Shown here piece by piece: positions 39,821 to 52,830 of a DNA stretch of 64,000 nucleotides. Where the stretch lies: positions 65,105,867-65,169,866 of the forward strand of contig NC_084760.1 in assembly GCF_028858725.1 (NCBI RefSeq), read 5' to 3'. A model generated the notes under the pieces. It made no database searches and was not told the origin of the DNA. It worked only from the letters and a program-made list of their open reading frames with translations. This DNA comes from Colius striatus. Lineage: Eukaryota > Chordata > Aves > Coliiformes > Coliidae. Numbering within the stretch: the stretch's first letter is position 1; each line of letters starts with the position of its first letter. The position numbers were made by a program, and so were the translations under genes.

Positions 39821-42800
39821 TCACAGCTTGATAAAGATGGATGACGGCTGGCTTGTCTTCTGCCCAGTGTCGCTGAGAGGGAAAACACTAGAGATGGCTA
39901 CATCCACAATTCCTTGGCAGAGCTCTGCATACAGCTTCCTAAGAGGTAAGTGAGAAAGAAAATCAGATGACGAGGCAGGACAAATCAGCAGACCCTCAAC
40001 CAATTTTTACATCTCCAAGTAGTTCCAGTGTGGCAAACAGGAAGAGGGGTGGCATCTGTTCCATCTCCTCCCTTCCTAGCCCAGCAACCAACTTCTTTTT
40101 CAATGGTGCTCTCATTCTCTGTGAGATGGAACCACAAAACCCATTATCTAAGTTTATGGTCAGAACAGGCTGCTGAGCAGTCTCCACACCCTTAGGCCTC
40201 AGACCTGGGTCACCACAAGATGCACGGGGGCTGACAACAGCCGAGCATCCCCCCTAGCAACATTCCAACTCAGGGGTTCACAATAGATCCTGTTCACGCA
40301 GGAATGTGTACCAGAGAGACTGCTCTGATGCATTAATGGTTTGAAGAAATGCTGCTCTGGGGTGCAGCTGTGTGCATCATCTCATGACCAGGCACAAAGA
40401 CTTCATGGAACCCTCCAGAAGGGCAGGACGTGTTTCATCATGGCACAGCTCATGCAGACAAGGATTAGGGAAAAGAGAGAAAAGGTGTTTGAGAAATGAG
40501 TTAGCAATAGCTTCACTTTCTGCTGAAGGAAATACATGTGTAACCTCCCTGAACATGCTGGCCTCTGGGACATTTTTAGTACCAAAGCTGTCTTTACTAT
40601 GATTAACTGTCTTTCACTCTGTGCCTTTGGGGCTACATGATAGTAAGATGCTTTTTCAGCTCTTGGGAATGTTACTGCTTTCAGCAGCCAGTTTTTGTCT
40701 CTTACATGGAAACTGTGTGATATGGGTGGTATGAGAATAACCCTGAAGAGAAGCCACAAATAGCTAAAACCTACTTCAGCTGCTTTCGGTGGCTTCCAAG
40801 AGCAAAGCAAAGAGAGCATTGCTGCAACCCAAATCCACCCAGCAATAGCCAAACTCTACCCATACAGCCAGACAAGGAGGTGCAAGGCAGCACTGCACTA
40901 CAGTGCACATGGAGAACAGAGCAACCTGGACACAGAAAGCTCTCCAAGCCCTAGCCCTGAAAAGGCTGCTGAACAGGCTATCTGGTATGTTTTGATCTGT
41001 ATTTTTGGTTTGCTATTAGTGATGACCTCATGTAATTCAATCTACATCTAATCTAATAAAATCCTAACATCACGGTATGCAGCCTGTTCTGTTTTGCTGG
41101 TCTTGTATGGGGTACAGATGCCCATTTAGCAATGATTTCTAGTCTCCCACGGTTATCTCAAATCACATAACAAGGCACCTCCTGCTGTGCCTATGCAGAG
41201 GTATTCAGGGTCAGGGCTGTTTGGCTGTGCCAGCCTCCCTGTAGCTGGTGGAGGCTTTGGTAATGTCAGCAGCATCCACAGTGTGCTATGGGATCCCGCT
41301 GCCTGCAAATTCAGCTGCTCCCTTCCAGCTGTATCCTTAATGCTACTCATTTATCACATATTTGCATAAAGACCAGCTACCAGTGGCTCAACAAAAAGAG
41401 ACTGAGAAACCACCTGACACCCAAAGCGTTCATTCTGCAACATACCTTCAACCCAACAGTGTCAATAAAAATTACTCACATTATATTCAAACTCATTTGT
41501 CCAAAGCCTGAGGTTAGTGCCCTGTCTCACATGGGAAAGCTGGGGGCCATCAAACACAGAGACAGAAGCAACAAACTTAAATCAGCTGGTACTTAGAGTA
41601 ATGCCTAGTACAGAGCAGTGCCCTGGAAATCTCTGCCATTCACTTCCTTCCACCTTTTTTACTTGGAGCTGGGACATAGGCATGTTTTGGGTGAGGCACA
41701 TGAATGGTGGCATTACAAGGGTATTACACAAACTGATCACTCACTGGGCACACGCTGGCGCCCCGTTGACTTCTATCAGCCAGACTTTCAGCTCCTCATC
41801 CACCATGAAATCAAAGCCAAAGAGCTGGAAGCTCTGGTAGTGCAGATGCTTCGTGCTGATTGCAGGCTCTATACACATAAGGCAGCTTCTGTGAAAGGAA
41901 AACCAGAAACCCAAGATTAAAAGTTCTGTTGACAGCTTTCTTCTTGTCCTTAGACAGTCCCAAACTACAACCTATATTCAACACATGTCATAGTAACCAA
42001 GCCCCTGCAAGTGAGATCATTGAGCAACCATCAAAACCCAACGAGGACACCCCTGAGCTAACTCCCCAAAAAAGCTCTAGAGCAGCATCCACCCTCACTA
42101 CCACACTAGGTGAACTGAAAAATACCATGTGCAATTAGAGCCTGGAGCAGAAGGCAGAGTCACAAAGGGCTGCACCAGGTCCCCAGTGAATTGTCACTTG
42201 CCTCCAAGTCCCTGAAGGATTTTATAACGTTTTTTTGTTGTAACAGCAATGGAGTACTTGCAAAGTAAAACCCACCATGAAGGATCACTCTACCAAGACC
42301 TGGATTCTCTGTGGCACTGAGATGTCCCTCCTGGCACATTCTGTTCCCAGGAGGTAGCTGGCTCTGTGTGGACTGAATAACGATCTATGCCAATGAGTTG
42401 TGCGGCTGCTAGCTGATAGTGGGGGAAGCAGTGAGCTCCTGCAGATCCGACTCCAGTTTCACTTCCCTTCTTACACTTTCTATTCTTTTATTATCTATTA
42501 TATATATAATTTTTTTTAAGCTTAACCTGTCCCAGCCTTGTCTTTCGATCTACCCTCTTCGCTTACCAACTGATGCCACGTCATCCTTCTCCATCTCTAT
42601 TCATTGAACAATGGCACCGAGATCCTTATGGCTTTATCTTAAAATCATTTCTGGGTCTCAACCCCCTGATTCATGCAATTAAAACCCTTCCCTTGTCAGT
42701 CTGTCTTTCTCCCGAGCTAGGTCCTTTCACACTCCCTGTCACTAAAGGGTTATGTTCCCCTATGCAACAGGCAGCTGGCTACCTTATTATGTGTTTGATT

Positions 42801-45800
42801 TGCAGTAAGATGCTGTTCTCAAGCGTTGTGTTCAGGGCATCCATCAGATACTGGTTGAACTCCTCAAAGAACATTTCATTCCCTTCCTCATACCGCCCAT
42901 AATTTTTGGAATATTCCTTCTGAATGCAGTGATTGGTCAAGTGGCAGGTTTTGTCCTGGAAATTAGCACTGTTATATGGTTCAGAAGAGGTCCGCAGGAC
43001 ACCCTCTCTATAGAGGTAGATATTATATTGATGATCCACGAGAACCCAGCTCCTGGAGGGCGAGAGAACAAACTCTAGTATCAGTGTCTTAAAAAAAACA
43101 ACAAACCAGCATGAAAATAAAACCTGGTATTATTACATGGGCAGAAAAGGTTACCTGATGTCAAACTTGCGATGCCCTGGCTCTAAAAGCAGAGGCTTCT
43201 CCAGGTATTTCTGAATCACATGCACTTGTCCCTGCTCATCGATGAAGTCCAGGAGCTCCGCAGCCTCTGAAGAAATTAGGATGCCCTCCCCTGGCACATA
43301 AAGAGAAAAAAACAATAGCTAGAGGATCCCCTTACCTTTGCTGGAGCTCTTTCAGGGCCCAAGTGGAGCATGGCATGTTTGCCCAACAAGCCACATGATA
43401 CACTGTGGCACCGGGTGTTTGCTCAGTGACAGCGAATCTGTGGAAGGATCTTCCTGTTCCTATACCTGGGTATCCAGGGAGCAAACGCAAATGGGAACCA
43501 AGGGTGCTGAATGGCATGGTCTACCTGGGGCTGTCTGCAGTGGGGTGGCTATCTGGGTGCCATGGAACGCACAGTAGACAGGGACCTTGGCAAGCAGTGA
43601 GGCAGCTGCTTGGTTTGGCAGATTTTGTTTCCTTTTCTTTGGAGTTTGGACAACAGGGGGGTTGGCAGTTCATTTGTGAGATTGCTCCCTTTTTGTTTTT
43701 TAACTTGAGGAAGGTTGGTGGGGTTTTTTATCCTAGACTCAGATTTCTCTCCCTGCCTGGCTTCTCTGACTGCCAGAGGCAGTCACACACACTCACTTGT
43801 GCAGTGCTGCTCTGCTCACTGAATTCAATTAAGTCATTATTAAAATAATTCCTGAATCAGGAAGATAACTGTTTCAAAATGTTCATCCATATAGCCAGTG
43901 TTCTCCTCTGATGTGGCAGCTCTTTGTTAAAGAAGTTAGATGTGCCTTTCAAATACAGCCACATTTTAGCTGAAGCTGTCACAGCTCATTTCTTGCAAGA
44001 GTCCAGCTATGACATAAGCACTGTTGCAGAGCAATGAGGAGAGAATATATCCCTTCTGTCTGGGATCTGATGAAGGGATGGCATGGTGCCACATGAGGCT
44101 TAAACCTGTTTGGGTAAAATTATCTAACACTTCTCTGGCACTATGTCTGGACTTCAGGCATTTAGTTAACTTTTTGGACTATAGCTGATGACTTAAGTCT
44201 TAATTTTGTGCTGAGTTTTTCTGAGGATATATTGAGTGAGAAGAAACAAAACACTCTTCAACGGGATATCAGGGGAAGAACAAAAGTTTGGAGCACAGAT
44301 AGGGTTTGCCAGGATCATCCCATAGAAAATCCTCCTAGCTGTGCCTTCTGAAGGTCACTGGCAGCACAGCCCTACAGGTACTTTCACCGCTTCATGCTTT
44401 GCATGAAGCCACAGCTTCCCAGTCCTACTGACTCCCTACCCTTCCTTAGCATTCTTCACTGACATAGAGTTGTTTCATCAGAGTATCTTTTCTCACCCAT
44501 GTTTAATGTGGGGGGCAAGATTTTTAGTCTCCTGATCACAGCAGAGCCAGGCAGACACAGTGGGGGCTGTGCACTGGGAGAAGGAGGGAAACAACAGGTC
44601 TGTAAGCCTGTAAAGCCCCTTCAGTGGGAAGATCAGGAGGCACTTCTGCACTGGACAGATGGTGAATCAAGGGGGAGGGTTAGCTTAACTGTGAACTCAG
44701 CACCCGAGTGAGGCAAAAAAGCAGCTTTCCCTTCTCTTGAAGAAAACATCAAAACCTCTAGCAACAGATGAGAATTCTCTCAACTTTTAAGTCAGGACAT
44801 CCTACATGTTTAATTTTCCTTTTACTAATGGATGACCAAGCTTTGACTAGACCTAGCCTGAGTCAGAGGCTGTGCCTGAGCTGGATCTGTTTCATCAGTT
44901 AACATCGACAACCCTTCTTCTTTATCAGAAGTAATCCCCAGACACTTAGGACTTCCCTCTAGAAGATTGACATGAGGCTCTGCATTCCACGTTAATTCCC
45001 AGCTTGAGTTCTGCAGCACAGATGAATATGAAAGGCTACTCTGCTTTAACGCAGAAAAGATGGGATCACACTTGAATAAAGTACATGGAGCGTTTAAACT
45101 TCCCCATCCTGCAGTGAACCACAGCCTTTCCAATTGCCCAGACTGATTCTTTGCCAGGCAGTTACACCACAAAGGCACATCCTCACTGGCATAATGAAAG
45201 GATTCTCCTCATCCTTACAAAAATAAGCATATTCTTCTGCTGCTTCTTGGTAACACAGCCAAGACAGCAGAACACTGAAGGAAGCCAGCATGAAGGACAG
45301 TTTTACCATGCAGCAACCTCTGGCTTTCACACTTTCTGGTAATTTTTTTTAAGACTGCATCAAAAGAGGCTCTGCAAATATGAGTAATACATGTGGGCTT
45401 GTTCCCTTTGAAATGATCAGGTCCTTACTCAGGCTGGGCTCTGCTGCCTTGGGTCTGCACACATGGCAAGGCACATTTTCATAAAGCTGTTCTGGTAACG
45501 TGCCCGTGCTACTGCCACAACTGACACACAGCACCCTATCTGTAGCTGTATCCAGCCATCCTGCCCAATCGCTCATTATTTCTGTAGGGTGAGCAATGCA
45601 ATGACCCTGGAACAAGGAAGGACACAGTATTGCTTTGCTCTGGTACTTTCCCCCGAGGCTTGGGTGGCATTTCGATGCACTCAGCTTGTGGCTGCTCGGC
45701 CAGCCCCCTGGTGTGACCATGGGTAGGACACTGGCACCAGGCATCTGGATTCAGTTCAAACGCAAGCAGTGGTATTTTTGCCCAGCTAACACCAAGTTTT

Positions 45801-48800
45801 GCTGCAGCATGGAGACCTGGGTTCCTTGTCCTTGCTGCTGTCCTGCCTGCTGCCCTCCTCCCCACATCCTGTTCTGCTCCCTGTTATTTCATGCACTCAA
45901 AATTCCCCTTGCCTGCCTTGTCCCTGCAGCAAACCTTCCTGTATTTTAAGGTGCACAAGTAGAAAAGTTGGGGTCCTTTCATTGCCATCTATGTCCCAGG
46001 CAGCACACACATGTTACAGTGATTGTCAGGAGCCTCGTGCCACCAAGCAGACAAAAGACAGCCCTACACTGGCTCAACTGGTACAGAGATGGTTGGTGAA
46101 GCCCCTTCCTAGACAGGTTAGATATTAGCTGTGCTCAGTCAAATCCCAGGACTACCACTCAAGTAAAGAGTAAGGAACAATGAGGATGTGGCTGCTTTTT
46201 GCTGAAGAACACCTTTGGCACCAGCTGAGGACTTGGCGATCCACACGTTGCCTTCTTTGCCCTCCCGCCGCCTATTGTAAGCTGCCAAGAAGACCTCCCG
46301 CTCGTCTGTCCTGCTGTTGTTTATGAGATGGCGAATTCCATTCTGTGCTGGAGCCACAGGGGTCTTCAGGTTTGTTGGGTAAATCACATAGGACTCAGGG
46401 AACCATGTGCAGGACTCCGATAGCTCAGGGCTTGTCTTGATGAGCCTGGGTGAAGAGAGACAGGCTGTTAATCTTCAGAGTATCCCTCATCTGCACGGAC
46501 ATTATTTAGTAAGTAAACATCACCCTCAACTGGGCTCTTTGGCTTGGTGATGAACAGCAGCTTACAGATAGCCTGTGCTAAATTATTATCTTTTCCTTAG
46601 ACCCTTGAAATCACGGTGCTCCTAAAGATATCATGGCAAAGCCAACTTGCAGCCAAGCTCTTTGAACCAGACCTGCATGCTTTCCAATAAACAGTTTGTA
46701 GATACTACGGGTATCATGAAATCATCAGTAAGGAAGTTTCCACATAACTAGATGTTGCAGTGCATTCCCTGCATCATCTCTGCACAAGGGAGCTGAGAAG
46801 GTGTGTTTGCTTAACATGAACAGGGCAGGAAGGATGTTGAGATCGCCAACAGGCAAAAGGAAAGCCAGAGCAGTGACATTGTCTATGCTGGGTCTTAGCT
46901 CTTGAACCCACCTCCACTGAGATCTGATCAGGTGTCTCAGCTGGGGATGAAGACCACTGGGAATGCATTAAAAGCAAGGACATAGCTACATGTTTCATGG
47001 CCCAACACATCTGGGATCTCCCTTGCACCGTGCAGTCTCTGATCTCTCTGGTGCACCTCTCTTACCAGTAACGTCTACAGGTACCAGCAAACTCCTCTTA
47101 GTGGAGCCCAGACCTGTTTCCTGCCTCCCTCTAGATGCTCATTCCACGCTTTGCTTAAGGCCAAAAGCAGAGCTCATGACTTGCTGACTCTCTGTGCATT
47201 TGTGCCTCTCTGCTGAAACGGCAGTTGGGCAGTGACACCCTGAGAGCCCTGAGGAATGACATTTGTGGTCCTTTGGGTTCACAAGTAGCTTGATGTGAGG
47301 TTGACCCCACAGTTAGAAAGGTCAGTCAGGCTTCAGAAGAGAGGCAGGCGTGCACCTTCAGCACTGCCTCCAGATCAGGGGCCACAAAGAAATCCAGTCA
47401 GAGAGCATTGTGAGTGCTTCTTTAAAATGTACTCTGCTAGTTCCTAACAGCACCACTGTAAAGAAAGCAATTGGGACCAGGTTCTTTGCAGGGGAAGGAG
47501 AAGCTTTGGATGAGCACACAGAGTTTGCAGGTCTGCATCAGCAAGAGGCAGCACAGACACTAACGTGGAATCAGAAGCCTGAAGGAGACCCAAGAGCTCT
47601 GATACGAAGATACCCTAATGGCTTCAGAGTTTGCACAGGGACAAGGGTTATCTACAATGAAAGCTCATCCACATTTCCCTAGGAGACCCTGGCATGGCTG
47701 GTCACGCAGAAATAACTCCCAGAGCTCTTCCTGGAGACGTCTCCAAGCATTTGTTTGACCAGCAAATCTGATTAGCTAAAGGCATATTAGTGTCTCATCT
47801 CTGTATGAAACAGAGAATAAAAGGGGGAGGTTTTAATTAAATGTTTACAAGGAAAAAGAGCAGATGTGGGGTTTTTTCTTTTGATTTAGCTCTAATCTGA
47901 TTCAATACAGTCTATAGTTTCAAGCAGATGTAATTCAGTGGAAATGGCATTTCCCCTGAAGTTACAAAGAGGTCTTTGTGCACAAAAATAACTCTAAGAG
48001 ATGAGGCACAGGAGTCTGAAGACAGCACATGCTAAGACACTTCCAGCTGCTCTGTGAAATACCCTCTGAACAGGTTCGACATGTGACAAAGGTTAGAAGA
48101 AAGATCTCTACCAATCCCATGTAACATTTCAGTGGATTTCTTACTTCACCAGAGATGCTTTGCGGCACAGCTTGTCTGCTCCCCTGTAGTAATTCACCAG
48201 CTGCATGAGTCCAGGTTCGTGGCCTAAACAGGGAGAACAGAGGTCAGACAAACTTCTCAGTTACTGAAGGAAAAACATGGTGAAAAGGACTTGTGAAATA
48301 GGGAAGATAAAAGAGGGCATTTCCTTGCCCTGCATCAAAGAAACAGGCTTTAAGCTGGTACTGGCTCCTGTGGTTTCTTTCCTTCAGTTATGAAAAACCA
48401 TGCTTTTACCCAAGTCTGTTTTGAACCTGTCACTTTCATTTTACCAAGGAAATTAATCACTTCCTAATCTGCAGTGGGAACAGGCAGCACTACCCAAAAA
48501 TGTTCTCCATTTGCTCACGGCAGTTTTTAAAAGCCAAGATTGCAGTCACTCTTCAATGCAGTAGGAGGATGCAGGGAAGCACACCATGATACAAAGACCA
48601 CAGTTTAGGAAACGGCCTTCTTTGTCACGTTCACCAGGATTCCCTGTCAGACCTGATACCACAAAACACTGGCAAACGTTAAAAGATGGTGAATATTGCT
48701 TCCCTCTGGCAGTCTGCAGCAAGCACCCTTGGATAGCTAGAGTGGGAAAGTTGGGGGCGGGGGGGTCTCTGTTCCAACCTTTTGTTCAGTCAAAATTTGA

Positions 48801-51800
48801 GTAGCTCTAAGAATGAAGATCCTACTGCTTCTACGGGTTCTCGTCTCAGTGCTTGACTGCTGTACTGTGTCTCCCTTTCTATTTTGACAGCCCCTGCTGG
48901 AAATCACTCCAGAGTGTTTGCCCTTCTTGTACTGAAAAGTTCCAAAGCTGTCTCAGTATCCAGCTGTGGCCCCACAAGCGCCAAAAAGATGGGTATCTCC
49001 TTACCAATACTGGACTTCACACCACAGCCTGCTTTCCTTATCTTCTCACACTACACAAGCACTTGTGCTCAGCTGGAAGCTCTCAGGGGGGACAGGAAGG
49101 CAGTTGTCCAAAGGGTAACACAAATTTGGGCAACACCATGCAGCCAGTGCAGCCAAACATGGACGTGCAAGAGACAAGTGATGCCTGGGGCAATTCTTGG
49201 CTCACTGGTGACAAGAAGTGAGAGGAGTATCAATGGGAAAACATGATGGAAAAGTGTTTTGCTTTGATATGACCTAGGATCAGGGCAATCCCCCAATCAT
49301 AGCAGTTACTTTCATCTTTCACACCCTCTTTTCCAAAAAGCATGCTCGTGGGAGTGATTTAGATCCCGGAAAAGGATTCTGAGTTTTAGGTATCCTCCTT
49401 GGGGTCTGCCTAGCAAAAAAGGCCTGGAGCAAACACTATTCTAAAGACCAGGCAGCTGGGAGATTGGAGAGTGAATGTCTGTTTCAATCCCAAAGCCATG
49501 GCCCCGACCTCACTATTTTATCCACAAGTCTTTAAATACAAGATAGCTCAAAAACTATCTTCCAGAAAAGATCTGGAACTTGCAGGCACTATGGTATGCA
49601 GCCAGCACTGCCAGGCACTCATTTACTAAAGATAAAGGTCAAATTTCCTTCTGTTTCCAGTTTATTGGTTTTGCTGGGTTCCTGAAGAAATCAATGTCCA
49701 GAAGGAGATCCCACCACTCTGGGTGGGCTTTGCCCCAGAGTGGTCAATCCTCCCTGTCACCAGTGATGAAGAAATGGGGCTGGTGAAAAGAGGAGGATGG
49801 AAGTGGCTGAAACCTGCTTTGAAGCCACTGCTGCGGGACAGGGGAGGCACAGTCGCCTTGGCTTCCTCAGCATCTCCATGGACTCTGGGGGTCAGCAAGC
49901 AGGGACCACAAGATGGGAAGGGAAACAGGTTCTCAGGCACATTGTGAGGTATGTGCCATGCACTTCGCAGGGTTACAAAGCTGCCAAAGCCCCAAGAAAA
50001 CCAATGATAATCCCTTAGTCCAGCATCCTCTGCAGTCTCTTCCTCCTTTCCCTCCCATTAGTGCAAACAGAAACCCCTGCAGCTGGACAAAAGCAGCAGT
50101 GCATGCAGAGAGCCCCTTCTACCACTCTCCAAAGTCAAGTAATCTCAGTAACAAAAATCCCTACAGTTCCCTGATTTAATGTCTGCTTCCACAGAGTAGA
50201 ATCTTTAGGAAAACCAAACCAAGCCAGCTTTGATGCAACAGTTGCTCAGGAGAACAGCTTTACAAAGATGGACCAGAGAAGATACAGCTTTTTGGAAGAT
50301 GTACCAAAATAACCACATTATTTTTGGTCTGAATCTACTGATTTCAGGCAACCAGCTCCTGCTATCGGAGGACAGAAGCCAATGCCAAAGCATGGTCCCA
50401 TTCCACAGGTCATAGACGAGTCTTGTCTGTGAGAAATGGTTTGAATTTTCAGGCATCCCGTGACAACACAGGTTGAAGGACTTGATGAAACCCTTTCATC
50501 ACTTCAGGGCTGCTTTCAAGGATGGAAGGGGAATAGCAAGAGATGGCCACAAGCCCACCATAAGGGTGAGATGTGATGTGCAGGCCCACTCACAACAAAG
50601 AACTGCACTCATTCTGCAACGAAGCCCAGTGCTCACAAGCCAGCACGGGTCTTGTGTGTGTGAGACAGTCCTCATTGCTTAAGCCTCTGCTGGTGTTTCC
50701 CTGGCTGCTGCAGATGCTGGGAGGTGACCAGATGGCATTGCCATGTGATGGCAACTTTCCACTCTCAAACCTACACAGAAACAAGGGAAAAGGTGATGGA
50801 GCTGGTGACTTGCAAATCTGAAAGGGAAGTCAGTGTTGGGTCTCAACTGCAAAAGCTGTCTTGCTCCTGAGCTGCTGGGGTGAGGGGGCTCTTCCTGTTC
50901 TCATGTTTCTTCAACTTGAAGCAGTACTGCAAAATCACCCCAGGAAAGAAGAAACCAAAGCCAACAGCAGAGAGGGAGGCCAGGAGGGTCCTGCCAGCAG
51001 ACAGGAGACTGCAGGAGGGAAACACGCTGCTCTGCTGGGGTTTGCATTGTCCTCATCCCAAACCTGCTCTGTCAGACCTGGTGACAGGAGTCAGCACAGC
51101 AGTTGGCACTGTGCATGGAGCCCTACTTGCCTTGGAGACCTGCAAGCCTTGCAGCTCCTGCCAGCTCACCCCCAGCCATGGGCAATGACAGTGCATCTCT
51201 GCTCCCTGCCGCGCCCTATAATGCTGCCAGTGCCTGGCTGGGATCTCCCCACTCATGGGCAGTGTGTGGCACTCTTCCTCCTTGCTCTTGAGCTCTTCCC
51301 CACTCACAGGGCAGAGGGCTCCTGGGGCCCAGTGTCATGGCAGCATGGTAGAAGGGGTCAGAGAGCTGGGAAAGAAGTGGTTAGCGGGGCGGCCCTACAC
51401 ATACAGAACCTCTGGACTAGGCATGCTGTCACCTCTCACCAAGCCCCTGCAGAAGCACATCCCCACTAGCCTCAGCTCCAGGGCAAGGCTCTGAGTGTGC
51501 CTGGCTCAGACCCACTCCTCCACCTATCCCAAACCACCAAAACACTCCCACAACATTAAGCTCGGCACTGCAACGTCACTACCCCACGCCACGCAAGGGG
51601 ATACCACTGGTACCACCACGTTCCCCACACACTCACACTGGGTGACCCAAGTCCTCTACAGTGAGAAAGGCTGAAAGCGCAATGCTGTGGGACAAAGCAG
51701 GTGGACACGGAGGTAGGGGCTGCAGCTGGGGGTGACAGGACCTGTGATGGGGGGTCCCTGCGTGCCTTCCACTCCGCCCCACCCCTCTGCCGTGCCGCAG

Positions 51801-52408
51801 TGCAGCCCCCAAGCTCGGCTGCATGTTTTTTAGGAGGGGTCACTGGTGAAACCTTTGAGCTGTTGGTAGCCGCTCCCGGCGCCGGTTTCTGCAGAAAGCC
51901 CCGCCGGAGGCCGGGAAAAGGCTGCACGGAGACAGCTCCCCACCCCACCCTGGTCCCCCTCCCTTTGTTCTGGGCGCCGCAGGCCGGGGCGCGGCTGGGT
52001 CCCCGTGCTGGGCAGCTGTGGCTGCCAATCGCGACAGGGGCTGGGGCCACCCCCTCCAAGCTGCGGGGGGACCCCGCCGGGCACGGCTCGCCCGCAGCCC
52101 CCGCGCCTGCCGGGGTGACGAGAGGCGGCGAGGAGCCTCAGGGCATCGCGTCCCCTCACCCTGAGGCGGGAAGGGCACAGCCGCAGCCCGGGGCGGGGAG
52201 GGTGCACGGGGACCCTGCTGCCGACGGGAGGAGGGCCGGGGGGATCCTTACCCAGCCTGCCGAAGGGGAGCCGGTTCCTCTCGCCCAGCATCAGGTTGAA
52301 GCGGGGGTTGTCCCTCCGGAGGCGCCGCCACTGCCCGCTGGCCAGCAGCAGCCGGCTTACCTCAGCGTAGACGCTGCTGCCCTCGTCCCGCACCACGAAG
52401 GTGTACAT
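39821..52408 (-). CDS. TTL: TTL, tubulin-tyrosine ligase, complete
   Basis: TTL re-adds tyrosine to the C-terminus of detyrosinated alpha-tubulin using ATP, in the cytosol, acting on the soluble dimer. Seven exons join in frame: 52408-52252, 48223-48145, 46445-46213, 43290-43155, 43052-42783, 41888-41745 and 39938-39821, giving 378 residues (human 377). The start [20 protein letters not shown] is nearly identical to mammals and sits in GCCGCCATG. Further matches are [91 protein letters not shown] and [20 protein letters not shown]. The last holds the Glu and Asn that coordinate magnesium-ATP in the ATP-grasp fold. The end is SIFIKL. It is tandem and upstream of POLR1B, the same neighbours as on human 2q14.1. 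Confidence 0.97.
39939..52251 (-). other. TTL introns
   Basis: Six introns are present: 41744-39939, 42782-41889, 43154-43053, 46212-43291, 48144-46446 and 52251-48224. I see no CR1 fragment, no second gene and only short simple sequence (AT-rich near 42479-42520). The first intron is the longest at 4 kb. Open frames in them are short and motif-free. Confidence 0.55.
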
Positions 52409-52830
52409 GGCGGCGGGGAGCGTGGCGGGGGACACACCCCCCAGCCGACAGCCTACGCTACCCCCGCCGGCACGACCGCCGCCTCAGGCCCATGAGGCCC
52501 CGCCGCTGCCCAGGCAGGGCCCTGCGCGGCCGCCGCCGCCCGCGCCGGCTCCGCATGGCCGGGGCCGCCGCCCCCACGCACCGCCTGGCCGAGCCTGCCC
52601 GCGGCGGGGCGGAGCGGGGCGGACGCGGCGGGGGCTGACCCGGAAGGAGAACCGCCTTGCCAACGTCCCGTCCTCCTCCCTGTCCCCGGCTCCGGGCACG
52701 GACTCGGTGGTGCCCGGTGTGCCACGGGGCCTGTCACCTGGCGGGGGCTGTACAGGCGTCCCCTCGCACCGCTCCCGCTTGGGCCCTCTGGGAGCTCCGC
52801 GTCTTCCCCACCCCGCACAGTGCGAGCATT
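51840..52830. promoter_or_regulatory. CpG island and TTL promoter
   Basis: The DNA is strongly GC-rich with frequent CG. It covers TTL exon 1, the beginning of intron 1 and about 420 bp upstream of the ATG at 52408. Upstream (52440-52640) are GC-box-like GGGCGG/CCGCCC stretches. No TATA box is evident. Confidence 0.65.
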